Positions 32,402-40,033 of a stretch of 64,000 nt of DNA are shown here, piece after piece (position 1 is the first letter of the stretch; each line of letters begins with the position of its first letter). Below the pieces are notes generated by a model that was not told the origin of the DNA, did no database searches, and saw only the letters and a program-made list of their open reading frames with translations. Where the stretch lies: assembly GCF_030718205.1 (NCBI RefSeq), contig NZ_JAUZQF010000025.1, positions 62,001 through 126,000 on the forward strand, written 5' to 3'. A program made the translations under genes and the position numbers. Source of the stretch: Nonomuraea turcica (GTDB taxonomy: Bacteria; Actinomycetota; Actinomycetes; Streptosporangiales; Streptosporangiaceae).

Positions 32402-33813
32402 TAGCGCTTGTACTTCTTGATCGAGGAGTCGTTCTTGATCTCGTCGGCCTTCTTCTGGATGCGCTCCAGATACTTGTCGGGCGTCAGGCCGCCGGACATG
32501 AGCTGGCCGGTGGCGGCGATGGCCTCGTCCTTGAGCGGGCCGTACCAGTTGAACCAGCGGTAATAGACGGTGTTGGCGCCCGCGTCGGTGACGGCCTTGG
32601 AGGCGCTGGTGACGCCCGGAGAGATGTCCTTGCCCTCGGTGGCGCCCTTGACCACGGTCAGGGTGCGCACCAGCCCGCTGAAGTCGCCGGCCGCCTTCTT
32701 CGACAGCATGCCCCGCAGGTATTCCATGCCCGCCTGCGGGTGCGGGCTCTTGGCGGAGACGATGAAGTTCTCGCCCGGCTGGGTGTGCAGGGTGCCATAG
32801 GGCATCTTGTCGGACCCGGTGACGTCGGGAATCGGGAACATGCCGTACTCGAAGTCGGGCGGTGTGGTGGTCTTCTGCTCGTTCTCCAGCCAGGAGCCGG
32901 AGGGAAGCATGGCGACCTTGTACTTGTTCTGCGCGGTCTGCGTCTGGACGTGGTCGAGGCCGGTGGTGCCCTCCATGAGGTACTTGGCGCCGACCTCGGC
33001 CCAGGCGGTGGCCGCGGACTTCATGGCCTCGGTGGTCCAGGCGCCGTCTTCGAGGTTGTCGATGTTGACCAGCACCTCTTTGCCGCCGATCTTGGCGGCC
33101 ATGGTGAGCAGCGGCTCGTACAGGTATTGCGGGAACTTGCCGGCGTAGGTGAAGGGCGCCATCTTGCCGGACTTCTTGATCGTCTCGCAGAGCGCGATGA
33201 ACTCGTCCCAGGTCTTCGGGATCTGCCAGCCGTTGTCCCTGAACACCTTCTGCGAGTACCAGATGCCGTGGATGTAGTTGACGTAGCCCAGCACGCTGAA
33301 CTTGCCGTCGTAGGTGCCGATCTCGATGACCGACGGGTCGATGGTGTCCCTGACCTTGGTGTTCGGGTCGTCCCACGAGGGCGCGTCGAGCAGCGGGGTC
33401 AGGTCCTGGAGCTGACCGTCCTGGGAGAGGGCGCCGAAGTCGATGAAGTTGGCGCCCGAGTTGTCGATCACCTCGGGCGGGTTGCCGCCGGCGAAGCGCG
33501 GCTGCAGGACCTTGGTGATCTCCTTGGTCGCGTTGTGCTTGATCTCGACGTTCGGGTATTTGGTCTTGAACAGCGGCTGGTGGATGTTCTTGGCGTAGTC
33601 CTGGCCGAAGCCGCCGTCGAAGATCCACACCTCCAGCGGCTTGTCGGCCGCCACGCCGAACGGGTTGGCCGCGCTGGTCGCGGCCGGCGCCGATGAGGCC
33701 GTGGCGGTGGGCTGGGAGGCGGGTGTGGCACACGCGGCCAGCGCCCCTGCCACCGGCACGAGGGCGGCGCCGCGAAGAAGCTCGCGCCTGCTGATGTGGG
33801 GGGTGGTGGACAT
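32401..33813 (-). CDS. ngcE: Solute-binding lipoprotein, GlcNAc/diacetylchitobiose type (NgcE-like)
   Basis: A 470-residue extracellular binding protein. The signal is a Tat-type lipoprotein leader: SRRELLRG followed by VAGALAAC with the lipidated Cys28. The body resembles the NgcE family that binds GlcNAc and chitobiose: PLEVWIFDGGFGQDYAKNIH, GNPPEVIDNSGANFIDFGAL, GIWYSQKVFRDNGW, and MLPSGSWLENEQ near residue 300. AGGAGT lies 7 bases before the ATG. It is the first gene of the transport trio, after the SIS and RpiR genes on the same strand. Confidence 0.82.
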   Translation of the reverse strand: MSTTPHISRRELLRGAALVPVAGALAACATPASQPTATASSAPAATSAANPFGVAADKPLEVWIFDGGFGQDYAKNIHQPLFKTKYPNVEIKHNATKEITKVLQPRFAGGNPPEVIDNSGANFIDFGALSQDGQLQDLTPLLDAPSWDDPNTKVRDTIDPSVIEIGTYDGKFSVLGYVNYIHGIWYSQKVFRDNGWQIPKTWDEFIALCETIKKSGKMAPFTYAGKFPQYLYEPLLTMAAKIGGKEVLVNIDNLEDGAWTTEAMKSAATAWAEVGAKYLMEGTTGLDHVQTQTAQNKYKVAMLPSGSWLENEQKTTTPPDFEYGMFPIPDVTGSDKMPYGTLHTQPGENFIVSAKSPHPQAGMEYLRGMLSKKAAGDFSGLVRTLTVVKGATEGKDISPGVTSASKAVTDAGANTVYYRWFNWYGPLKDEAIAATGQLMSGGLTPDKYLERIQKKADEIKNDSSIKKYKR

Positions 33814-33832
33814 ATCGACTACTCCTGACTTT

Positions 33833-34567
33833 TCATGATCCACGTCTGATTCGACCTGCGTAGCGGCTCTCGAGGGCCCTGTTGTGCTCGTCACCGCCCG
33901 TCACGTTCGCCGACAGGTAGATGGGGGGCGTCTCCCCCATCGCCACCAGCTCGTCCACCGCCTCGGTGACCACCATCTGCGCCAGCAACGCGGAGGTGAT
34001 CGTGGATACGGCACCGTAACTGCCGCCGCCGGGCAGGTCGAGGATGGCGTCCCCGTACGGCGCGCCGTTGTCCAGCACGACGTCGGCCAGGTCGAGCAGC
34101 TTGCCGCCCGACGGGTGGCGCGAGGTCATCCGGCTGCTGTGCTTGACCGAGGTCAGCGCGATCAGCGGATGGCCGCGGTCCTTGACGATCGTGGCCAGCT
34201 CGACGACCGTGCCGTTCACACCGGAGCTGGAGATCAGCACGAAGACGTCCTGCGGCGCCACCGGCGCCAGGGCGTAGATCTCATGGGCGATGGCCGGGTC
34301 CCGCTCCAGCTCCGCGGTCAGCACGCTCGGCGGGCGGCCGCCGTACAGGACGAGGTCCCTGGGTGTGAGGCGGTTGCTGGGCACGAGGCCGCCGGCCCGT
34401 CCGGCGATCTCCATGGCGATGGCCTCGGAATGCCCGGAACCGAAAGCGTTTACAACGCCCCCGGCCCGGATCGAGGCCACGATCAGCCCGGCCGCATGCT
34501 TGACCGGCTCGGCCTGGCTCTCCGCGACCTGATGGGCCAGGTCGAGGACCTTGGATGCGTACGTCAT
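33833..34567 (-). CDS. SIS-domain sugar-phosphate binding protein (UPF0309 type)
   Basis: A 244-residue single-SIS protein. The phosphosugar-binding loops are visible as VVNAFGSGHSEAIAMEIAGRAGG (about residues 37-59) and VLISSSGVNGTVVELATIVKDRG (about 109-131), and TSRHPSGGKLLDLADVVLDNGAP is typical of UPF0309. It probably isomerises or deaminates an amino-sugar phosphate in the imported-sugar pathway, or acts as a sensor. It directly abuts the RpiR gene upstream and precedes the binding protein by 19 bases. Confidence 0.83.
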   Translation of the reverse strand: MTYASKVLDLAHQVAESQAEPVKHAAGLIVASIRAGGVVNAFGSGHSEAIAMEIAGRAGGLVPSNRLTPRDLVLYGGRPPSVLTAELERDPAIAHEIYALAPVAPQDVFVLISSSGVNGTVVELATIVKDRGHPLIALTSVKHSSRMTSRHPSGGKLLDLADVVLDNGAPYGDAILDLPGGGSYGAVSTITSALLAQMVVTEAVDELVAMGETPPIYLSANVTGGDEHNRALESRYAGRIRRGS

Positions 34568-35443
34568 TCAGCCTCTTTCCACCCTATGGCTCTCCACGGC
34601 GCTGATCGTGCGCTCGAACGCCTCGTTGGTGCGCTCGTAGGTGCGTTGCGCGACCGCCACGTAGACGGCGTCCAGCACGAACAGCTGCGAATGGACGGCG
34701 GCCAGCCCGCCGAGCCGGAACGTGGTCTCCCTGCTGGCGGTGGTCAGCACCAGGTCGGCCAGGTCGGCCAGCGGGGAGCGGGCGAAGGACGTGACCGCGA
34801 CCGTCAGCGCGCCGTGGCTGCCCGCCTCGGCCAGCGCCTCCATGACCTCGCGGGTACGGCCCCGGTGGCTGATGCCGATGGCCACGTCGCCCTGCTTGAG
34901 CAGCGCCGCCTCCGACAAGGCCACGTGCGCGTCGCCCGCGCTCCAGCCGGGGATGCCGATGCGGCGTAACCTGCCTTCGAACATGGTGGCCACGTTCCCG
35001 CTGGTGGAGACGCCAACCAGGAGCACTCGAGGGGCCGCCACGATGGCGTCGGCCACCCGGGCCACCAGGTCGAGGTCGAGCCCCGCGGCGGTGTCCTGGA
35101 TGAGCCGGGCATCGGCGGCGGCCATGACCTCCACGGCCTTGTCGAGCGGGTCCTCCGGACCGATCTCGTGGCCGACGCCCGCGCCCCAGCCCGCCTGGGC
35201 GGCCCGGCCCGTCTCGGTGGCGAGCGCTACGCGCAACTCGGCGTAGCCGGAGAAGCCGAACGCCCGGCAGAATCTGGTCACGGTGGCGGGCGAGCTGCCC
35301 GCCCGCTCGGCCAGCGCGATGATGGTCGACCGCGCGGCCTCGGCCGGGTCGTCGAGAATCACCTCACCGACCCTGCGCAACGCCTCCGGCAAACCGGGTA
35401 GTTCCGTTTCGACGCGCCCGAGCGCTCCTGAAGTCACGAACAT
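34568..35443 (-). CDS. RpiR/MurR-family regulator
   Basis: A 291-residue regulator with an N-terminal HTH (IIALAERAGSSPATVTRFCRAFGFSGYAELRVAL, about residues 41-75) and a C-terminal SIS domain (RVLLVGVSTSGNVATMFEGRL, then DVAIGISHRGRTREVMEAL). RpiR proteins sense phosphosugars through the SIS domain. It heads the minus-strand amino-sugar operon and is divergent from the kinase gene at 35517, so it likely controls both. GGAAGG sits close to the ATG. Confidence 0.88.
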   Translation of the reverse strand: MFVTSGALGRVETELPGLPEALRRVGEVILDDPAEAARSTIIALAERAGSSPATVTRFCRAFGFSGYAELRVALATETGRAAQAGWGAGVGHEIGPEDPLDKAVEVMAAADARLIQDTAAGLDLDLVARVADAIVAAPRVLLVGVSTSGNVATMFEGRLRRIGIPGWSAGDAHVALSEAALLKQGDVAIGISHRGRTREVMEALAEAGSHGALTVAVTSFARSPLADLADLVLTTASRETTFRLGGLAAVHSQLFVLDAVYVAVAQRTYERTNEAFERTISAVESHRVERG

Positions 35444-35516
35444 TCCTTCCGAACACCCGGTCTTCTGGCGAAAATTATTCTTGCTTCTCGGTCACGTCAA
35501 CCCCCAGACTCAGACC
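35444..35516. promoter_or_regulatory. Divergent control region of the amino-sugar locus
   Basis: The 73-bp space between the RpiR and kinase starts contains the AT-rich imperfect inverted repeat CGAAAATTATTCTTG at about 35469-35483, unusual in this GC-rich DNA. It is a plausible RpiR operator and promoter core. Confidence 0.45.
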
Positions 35517-36605
35517 GTGACGCAATCGCTAGTGGTCGGCGTCGATGCCGGGGCCACGTCCACGCGGGTCTCCGTCCACGCGCTCGACGGGAGCCGGGTG
35601 GGATACGCGCGGGCCGGCGCGGGCAATCCCACTGCTCACGGGCTGGACAAGGCGGTGGCGGCGATCACGGACGCGCTGGGGGCGGCGCTCGGGCCGCACG
35701 ACGGCGGCCGGGTGGTGGCCTCGCTGGCCGGGGTCGCCGGGCAGGTGGCCGAAATGGTGCCCGCACTGGCGAAGGTCTGGGCCGATCACGGGATCGCCGA
35801 GGGTCCGCGGTTCATGGGCGACGTGCCGATCGCCTACGCGGCGGGGTCCGCCGAGCCCGACGGCTCGCTGCTGCTCTCCGGCACGGGCGCGGTCGCGGCC
35901 AGGATCGAGGGCTACAAGCTGGGCGTGGTCGCGGACGGGCTGGGGTGGCTGCTGGGGGATGCGGGGTCCGGTTTCTGGATCGGCCGCGCGGCGGCCAAGG
36001 CGGTCGTGGACGCCTTCGACCGAGGGCTCCCCGTGGAAGCCATCGACACAGCCGGAACAGACGCCCAGGCCATCGACACCGCCAGGACAGACGCCCAGGC
36101 CGTCGACACAGCCGCGACGGAGGTGCCGCATGGACCTTCGGACGCGGCGGGGGCTCCCGGTCCCGTCGGCGGCCCGCTGACGGCCCTGGTCGCCCGGCAC
36201 TTCCTCGGCGACGAGCGGCCGGCCACACCGCGCGCCGTCGCGGACCGCATCGTGCGGCTGGCACAGGCCGACCACATGCGCCTGGCCGCTTTGTCCTCAC
36301 TCGTCAGCCAGGCCGCGGCGGCAGGCGACCCGATGGCGGCCGGGATCGTGCGCGAGGCCGCCGACCGCCTGGTCGCCACGCTCAGGCGGGTGCACGTGTC
36401 CGGCCCGGTGGTGCTCGCCGGGAGCGTGCTCACCAGCGAAGGCCCGGTGCGGCAGGCTGTGACGGAGCTGCTCGCCGGCGAGACGGTCACGACGGCACGC
36501 GACGCGGCGGGCGCGGCGGCCTGGCTGGCGGCCCGCGCCCTGATGCCGGAGGCCGACGCGAAGGCCCGGCACGCCGTCTTCACCGCCTCGCCGGTAGCCG
36601 CTTAG
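35517..36605 (+). CDS. BadF/BadG-type N-acetylglucosamine kinase-like protein
   Basis: A 362-residue ASKHA-fold kinase of the BadF/BadG/BcrA/BcrD group, to which bacterial and mammalian GlcNAc kinases belong. The ATP-binding strands are VVGVDAGATSTRVSVHALDG at the N-terminus, and LLLSGTGAVAARIEGYKLG and GLGWLLGDAGSGFWIGRAA in the centre. It should phosphorylate the amino sugar taken up by the adjacent transporter. A 10-residue repeat (AIDTAGTDAQ type, three copies) is inserted at about residues 175-204. The GTG at 35517 is the start that fits the family; the upstream open frame covers the RpiR promoter. Confidence 0.82.
   Translation: MTQSLVVGVDAGATSTRVSVHALDGSRVGYARAGAGNPTAHGLDKAVAAITDALGAALGPHDGGRVVASLAGVAGQVAEMVPALAKVWADHGIAEGPRFMGDVPIAYAAGSAEPDGSLLLSGTGAVAARIEGYKLGVVADGLGWLLGDAGSGFWIGRAAAKAVVDAFDRGLPVEAIDTAGTDAQAIDTARTDAQAVDTAATEVPHGPSDAAGAPGPVGGPLTALVARHFLGDERPATPRAVADRIVRLAQADHMRLAALSSLVSQAAAAGDPMAAGIVREAADRLVATLRRVHVSGPVVLAGSVLTSEGPVRQAVTELLAGETVTTARDAAGAAAWLAARALMPEADAKARHAVFTASPVAA
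36039..36128 (+). repeat. Three 30-bp in-frame repeats inside the kinase gene
   Basis: Units start at 36039, 36069 and 36099, each beginning GCC(A/G)TCGACAC and coding for AIDTAGTDAQ, AIDTARTDAQ and AVDTAATEVP. The exact 30-base period keeps the frame. It probably forms a flexible surface loop and is prone to copy-number change. Confidence 0.8.
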
Positions 36606-36650
36606 TCGTCCATGTCCGCGGGCTTGGGGCCGCCGTGGATTGAGGGGTCC

Positions 36651-36769
36651 GAACCCTGGGCTGTCGATGACAGCGTGAATGCCTGTCCCCAGCCGACGGC
36701 TGAATGTTGCCCCTCCGCTCTTTGGGTGGTCGCCAAGGTGAACGACTGGGAGGAGATCCGCCAGGGTTC
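36651..36769. pseudogene. Possible IS21-family transposase scar
   Basis: The plus strand reads GTGAACGACTGGGAGGAGAT (36738-36757), coding for VNDWEEIR, the usual start of IS21 IstA proteins, and then breaks off. Upstream, CCCCAGCCGACGGCTGAAT resembles repeated terminal motifs of actinobacterial IS21 elements. The stretch is bounded by the 9-bp inverted repeat GAACCCTGG (36651-36659) and CCAGGGTTC (36761-36769). No other gene is seen in 36606-36847. Assignment rests on a short match and is tentative. Confidence 0.35.
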
Positions 36770-36847
36770 AGTCCAAGCCGAGCCCGGAGACCCACGGCGA
36801 CATCCCTAGAAGGAAGGGGCCTCCGAGCACGGCGGCTGCAGTCGCAC

Positions 36848-37555
36848 CTACAGGACTGGCCGGAAGTGCGTCATGGCGCGGACCCGGTCTCTCGTGGCAG
36901 GCCACTCCTCCGACAAGGCGAATCTGGCATAGGTGAGCCCGTCGAAGAAGTACGCGCCTTCGTTGAGCGAACGCAAACTGTGGCGAATCGCGTTCGCCGC
37001 GAGCCAGCGGCGCCAGCCTGTCTCGTCCTCCTCCCGGACGGCGCAGAACGCCCCGGACCACTGCTGGCCGAGGTTTTCCCACTCTGCTCTCACCTCCTCC
37101 AGCAGACCGGCGTCGATGGGCAGCCCCTCGTGCGCCACTCGTATGGCGGGGGTGATGAAGGCCAGGTCGAGGTCGAAACGTTCGATCAGCACGTCTATTA
37201 GCCGGAGAAGAATTGCACGGCGATTCTCCTTCGGCGTGAGACGGAGCCGCGCGTCGAGTTCCGGTTCGTGATGCCACAGGCCGATGGGGGTGACCTCCTC
37301 ACTGAACGGCAGATCGACCACGGCCACCTGACGGGGCTCGTCGAACCAGTCGCTTGACAGGCGTGCTCCGGTACGCGCCTCGATGGCCGCCATGACGGCT
37401 GCCGTGCGGCGCGGGCTGACTCCGCCTGACCGAGGCCGGCGAGATCCGGCGGGATCACGAACGGCCTGCACCTGCGGCGCGAACTCCGATGATCCGAAGG
37501 CTGGAACTCCGGCGGCGAACCGTACATTCAGTGACCCCTGAACATCGGTCACCAC
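36848..37555 (-). CDS. Hypothetical protein
   Basis: A 235-residue protein that I do not recognise. Its N-terminal 60 residues are basic and loop-rich; from residue 65 it becomes well ordered: VAVVDLPFSEEVTPIGLWHHEPEL, LLRLIDVLIERFDLDLAFI, then GWRRWLAANAIRHSLRSLNEGAYFFDGLTYARF. It has no signal peptide. The GTG start overlaps the esterase stop by 7 bases, so it is the second gene of that unit. The true start may be further inside. Confidence 0.6.
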   Translation of the reverse strand: MVTDVQGSLNVRFAAGVPAFGSSEFAPQVQAVRDPAGSRRPRSGGVSPRRTAAVMAAIEARTGARLSSDWFDEPRQVAVVDLPFSEEVTPIGLWHHEPELDARLRLTPKENRRAILLRLIDVLIERFDLDLAFITPAIRVAHEGLPIDAGLLEEVRAEWENLGQQWSGAFCAVREEDETGWRRWLAANAIRHSLRSLNEGAYFFDGLTYARFALSEEWPATRDRVRAMTHFRPVL

Positions 37556-38667
37556 CGCAGCCGAAGAGTGTCGATGTAGGCGCTCAGCTGGTCGGCGATG
37601 AGCTGGTGGTCATGGAGGGACGGATGCCAGTGGCAGCCCCCGTAGTCCAAGTCGGTCTCGGGGTAGTACCAGAAGCGGACTCGGTCGTCGCCCCGGCTGT
37701 TGCGTTCCTGGACGACTTGCCGGGCCGTCTCGGCGAACACCGCGGTGTTGGACATGTACGTGGCACTGACCACGAGAATCGTGTCGCGGCCGTACTGACC
37801 CCGAAGCTTGTCGAGAAAGCCGTGGTAGGCGGTGCGGTAGGCGGTGACGAGGGTTTCCAGCGTCCACTGCTCCCCGGGATTGATGGCGGTCGAGAAATCG
37901 TTGATGCCGAGGCCGATCACGACGAGTTGCGGCCGCCACGTGCCCGGATTCCTCCAGATGTCACCCTCGACGTTCAGCAACGCCCGGTCATAGTACGTGC
38001 GGTAGTTCGTCTGGGGCTCAATACCGTTGTAGTTGCGCACCATTCCGCGGCCGGAAAAGGCGTTGATCTGGTAGTCGGCGTTCAGGCTGCGCGCGGCGAT
38101 GGCGCCGAAGCTGAGGTCGGCGTTCGTGGTCCGGTTGACGTCGTCGCCGGTGCATTCGCGCGTGGTGGACATGTTGCCGTAGCCCGCGGTGAAGGAGTCG
38201 CCCACGAACTCGATCTGCCGATTCCGCACCACGCGCCCGGCGAGGATCGCGCCATGCGGGACGGCGACGAGCCCACCGAATTCACTCGTCGCCCACGGGC
38301 TCTCCGAGCGCTTGACAACCCGGACGCTGTGCACGCCCTGTCTCAGTCCGGTGACCCAGTGCGTGGTCTGCCCAGGGGTCACCAAAGTGGCGGCGGTCGT
38401 ACCGTCTATTTGGACGTCATAGTCGGCGGCGGCGTCGTTCAGCACGATCCCGACTCCAGTGCCACGAAACTTGCCCTCGAAGTAGACGCCGGGCCAGCTG
38501 TATTTGACGGAGTCCCCGTCGACCACGACTCGACCGGCGGTATGCACGCGGGTCAGGACGCCGCCGTCACGGTTCGTAGAGGTCAGGGGTGCGGCAGCGG
38601 CGACCCCGGGCGTCACCACGGCCATCACCAGCCCAGACAGCGCCGCGATCAAACGTAAAGAGCGCAC
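37549..38667 (-). CDS. Secreted CE2-like SGNH esterase
   Basis: A 372-residue secreted esterase with the carbohydrate-esterase-family-2 layout: signal peptide (VRSLRLIAALSGLVMAVVTPGVAAA), an N-terminal beta-jelly-roll domain (VYFEGKFRGTGVGIVLNDAAADYDVQIDG), then an SGNH hydrolase. The block I serine is in IEFVGDSFTAGYG, block III is in VVIGLGINDFS, and the C-terminal His is in HWHPSLHDHQLIADQL. It probably deacetylates a polysaccharide. The GTG at 38667 follows AGGGAG by 5 bases; the longer ATG frame lacks a ribosome site. No obvious gene lies in 38668-38821. Confidence 0.83.
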   Translation of the reverse strand: MRSLRLIAALSGLVMAVVTPGVAAAAPLTSTNRDGGVLTRVHTAGRVVVDGDSVKYSWPGVYFEGKFRGTGVGIVLNDAAADYDVQIDGTTAATLVTPGQTTHWVTGLRQGVHSVRVVKRSESPWATSEFGGLVAVPHGAILAGRVVRNRQIEFVGDSFTAGYGNMSTTRECTGDDVNRTTNADLSFGAIAARSLNADYQINAFSGRGMVRNYNGIEPQTNYRTYYDRALLNVEGDIWRNPGTWRPQLVVIGLGINDFSTAINPGEQWTLETLVTAYRTAYHGFLDKLRGQYGRDTILVVSATYMSNTAVFAETARQVVQERNSRGDDRVRFWYYPETDLDYGGCHWHPSLHDHQLIADQLSAYIDTLRLRW

Positions 38668-38821
38668 GATCTCTCCCTCTTGCCGGCCCGACATCATCTC
38701 AAATGCTGAGGCAGACTGTCCTGAAAGGCATCGCGATCCGTCTTTATGATCAACGACATCGGCGCATCACACAATACGGATCTCAGCCCCGATCCGATCA
38801 AGGGTGTGCCGGATCTCGCCG

Positions 38822-39895
38822 TCACCTTGTCAGCAGAGCCGCGCTTCCGTAGCTGCCGCCGAACCCCGTCACCAGGGCCACCTCGCCCTCCCCCGTCCGC
38901 AGCTCCCGCACGGCCTGGGCCACGTTGTTCAGGCCGTGCACGTAGCCCTCCGAGAGCAGGCCGCCGTGCGGGTTGACCCACGCGTGGCGGCGCTCCAGCA
39001 GGTACGCCCCCAGGTCCGCGCGCTCGACCAGCCCGAAGTCCTCCACCTGCCGGGGCACCAGCCAGGAGTAGGCGTCGTACGGCAACGCCACGTCCACGTC
39101 GGACGGCCGCATGCCGGACGCCTCCCAGAGCATGGGCGCCACGTACGTGGAGAAGATCGCGCTCACGTCGGGTGAGCGGTCCATGGAGGTGCAGCCGGGC
39201 CCTCCGGCCCGTACCACCGCCTGGACGCGCGGCCCGTCGAGCACGCCGCTGACGACGAGCGCGCAGGCCCCGTCGGTCTCCTGGCAGCAGTCGACGGTCC
39301 GCAGCGGGGTGCACACGTACGGCCGGGCGAGGTAGTCGGCGAGTTCCAGTGGCTCGCGGCGCAGCGCCCGCGGGTTGGTCTTGGCGTTGTCCCTGGACTG
39401 GGCGACGACGGCGTGCAGGTGTTCCTCGGTCAGCCCCGTGTCGTGCAGGTAGCGCGTCGCGGCCAGGGCGAACAGCGGGATCGGGCCCGCCAGGCCGTAC
39501 GTGAAACGTTCCTGGGGGCCGGTGGAGACGGTGTTCATGCGTTTACCCGAGCGGCCGTTGAGCGCCCGGAATATCAAGATATTTCGGGCCAAGCCGGCGT
39601 GCACGAGCATCGCCGCGTCGCCCAGGATCGATGCCGCCTGCGTGCCGCCTCCGGCGATGTCGTTGTGCCAGCCAAGGCGCTCGATCCCCAGGGCCCTCGC
39701 GACCTGCACGACGGACGCGGAGTCGTTCATGTGGTAGCTGAGCATCGTGTCCACATCGCGCGGGCCGATGCCGGCGTCGGCGCAGGCCGCCCGGCATGCC
39801 TCGACCGCGAGCTCCAGCTCCGTGCGCCCGGATTGCCTGCTCAGCGCCGTCATCCCGATCCCGGCCACGGCCGCCCGGCCGGCGAAGGGCTGCAT
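38822..39895 (-). CDS. Ltp-type thiolase-family protein under a KstR2-like box
   Basis: A 357-residue SCP-X/Ltp thiolase-fold protein, paralogous to the one at 6288. Shared segments are VDCCQETDGACALVVSG, VALPYDAYSWLVPRQVEDFG and VNPHGGLLSEGYVHGLNNV. It should cleave or transfer acyl-CoA, plausibly in steroid side-chain breakdown. No DUF35 partner is adjacent, so it may share the one at 5857. The ATG at 39895 is chosen because the N-terminal AAVAGIGMTALSR matches the family; the open frame to 39961 would run across the operator. Divergent from a LysR gene. Confidence 0.8.
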   Translation of the reverse strand: MQPFAGRAAVAGIGMTALSRQSGRTELELAVEACRAACADAGIGPRDVDTMLSYHMNDSASVVQVARALGIERLGWHNDIAGGGTQAASILGDAAMLVHAGLARNILIFRALNGRSGKRMNTVSTGPQERFTYGLAGPIPLFALAATRYLHDTGLTEEHLHAVVAQSRDNAKTNPRALRREPLELADYLARPYVCTPLRTVDCCQETDGACALVVSGVLDGPRVQAVVRAGGPGCTSMDRSPDVSAIFSTYVAPMLWEASGMRPSDVDVALPYDAYSWLVPRQVEDFGLVERADLGAYLLERRHAWVNPHGGLLSEGYVHGLNNVAQAVRELRTGEGEVALVTGFGGSYGSAALLTR

Positions 39896-39913
39896 GCCCG
39901 CCACGCTAACAGA

Positions 39914-39927
39914 GCCAAGCGCTTGTT
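39914..39927. promoter_or_regulatory. KstR2-type operator upstream of the second Ltp gene
   Basis: GCCAAGCGCTTGTT fits AnCAAGnnCTTGnT except for its first base. It stands 19 bases upstream of the ATG at 39895, placing this gene in the same regulon as fadA6 and the ipd genes. Confidence 0.7.
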
Positions 39928-40033
39928 GGGTTAGCGGGCCGGGGTGACAATGTGTCTTCACGAGAACTGTCTGAGCTTGTAATACGGAGGTGCGATCTAC
40001 CGATAGCCCATCATCATCACCCCGAGGTGAGCG

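Noticed and set aside
33833..34567. SIS protein as MurQ (MurNAc-6-phosphate etherase)
   Set aside because: The sequence matches the UPF0309 group, and the characteristic MurQ catalytic segments are not visible.
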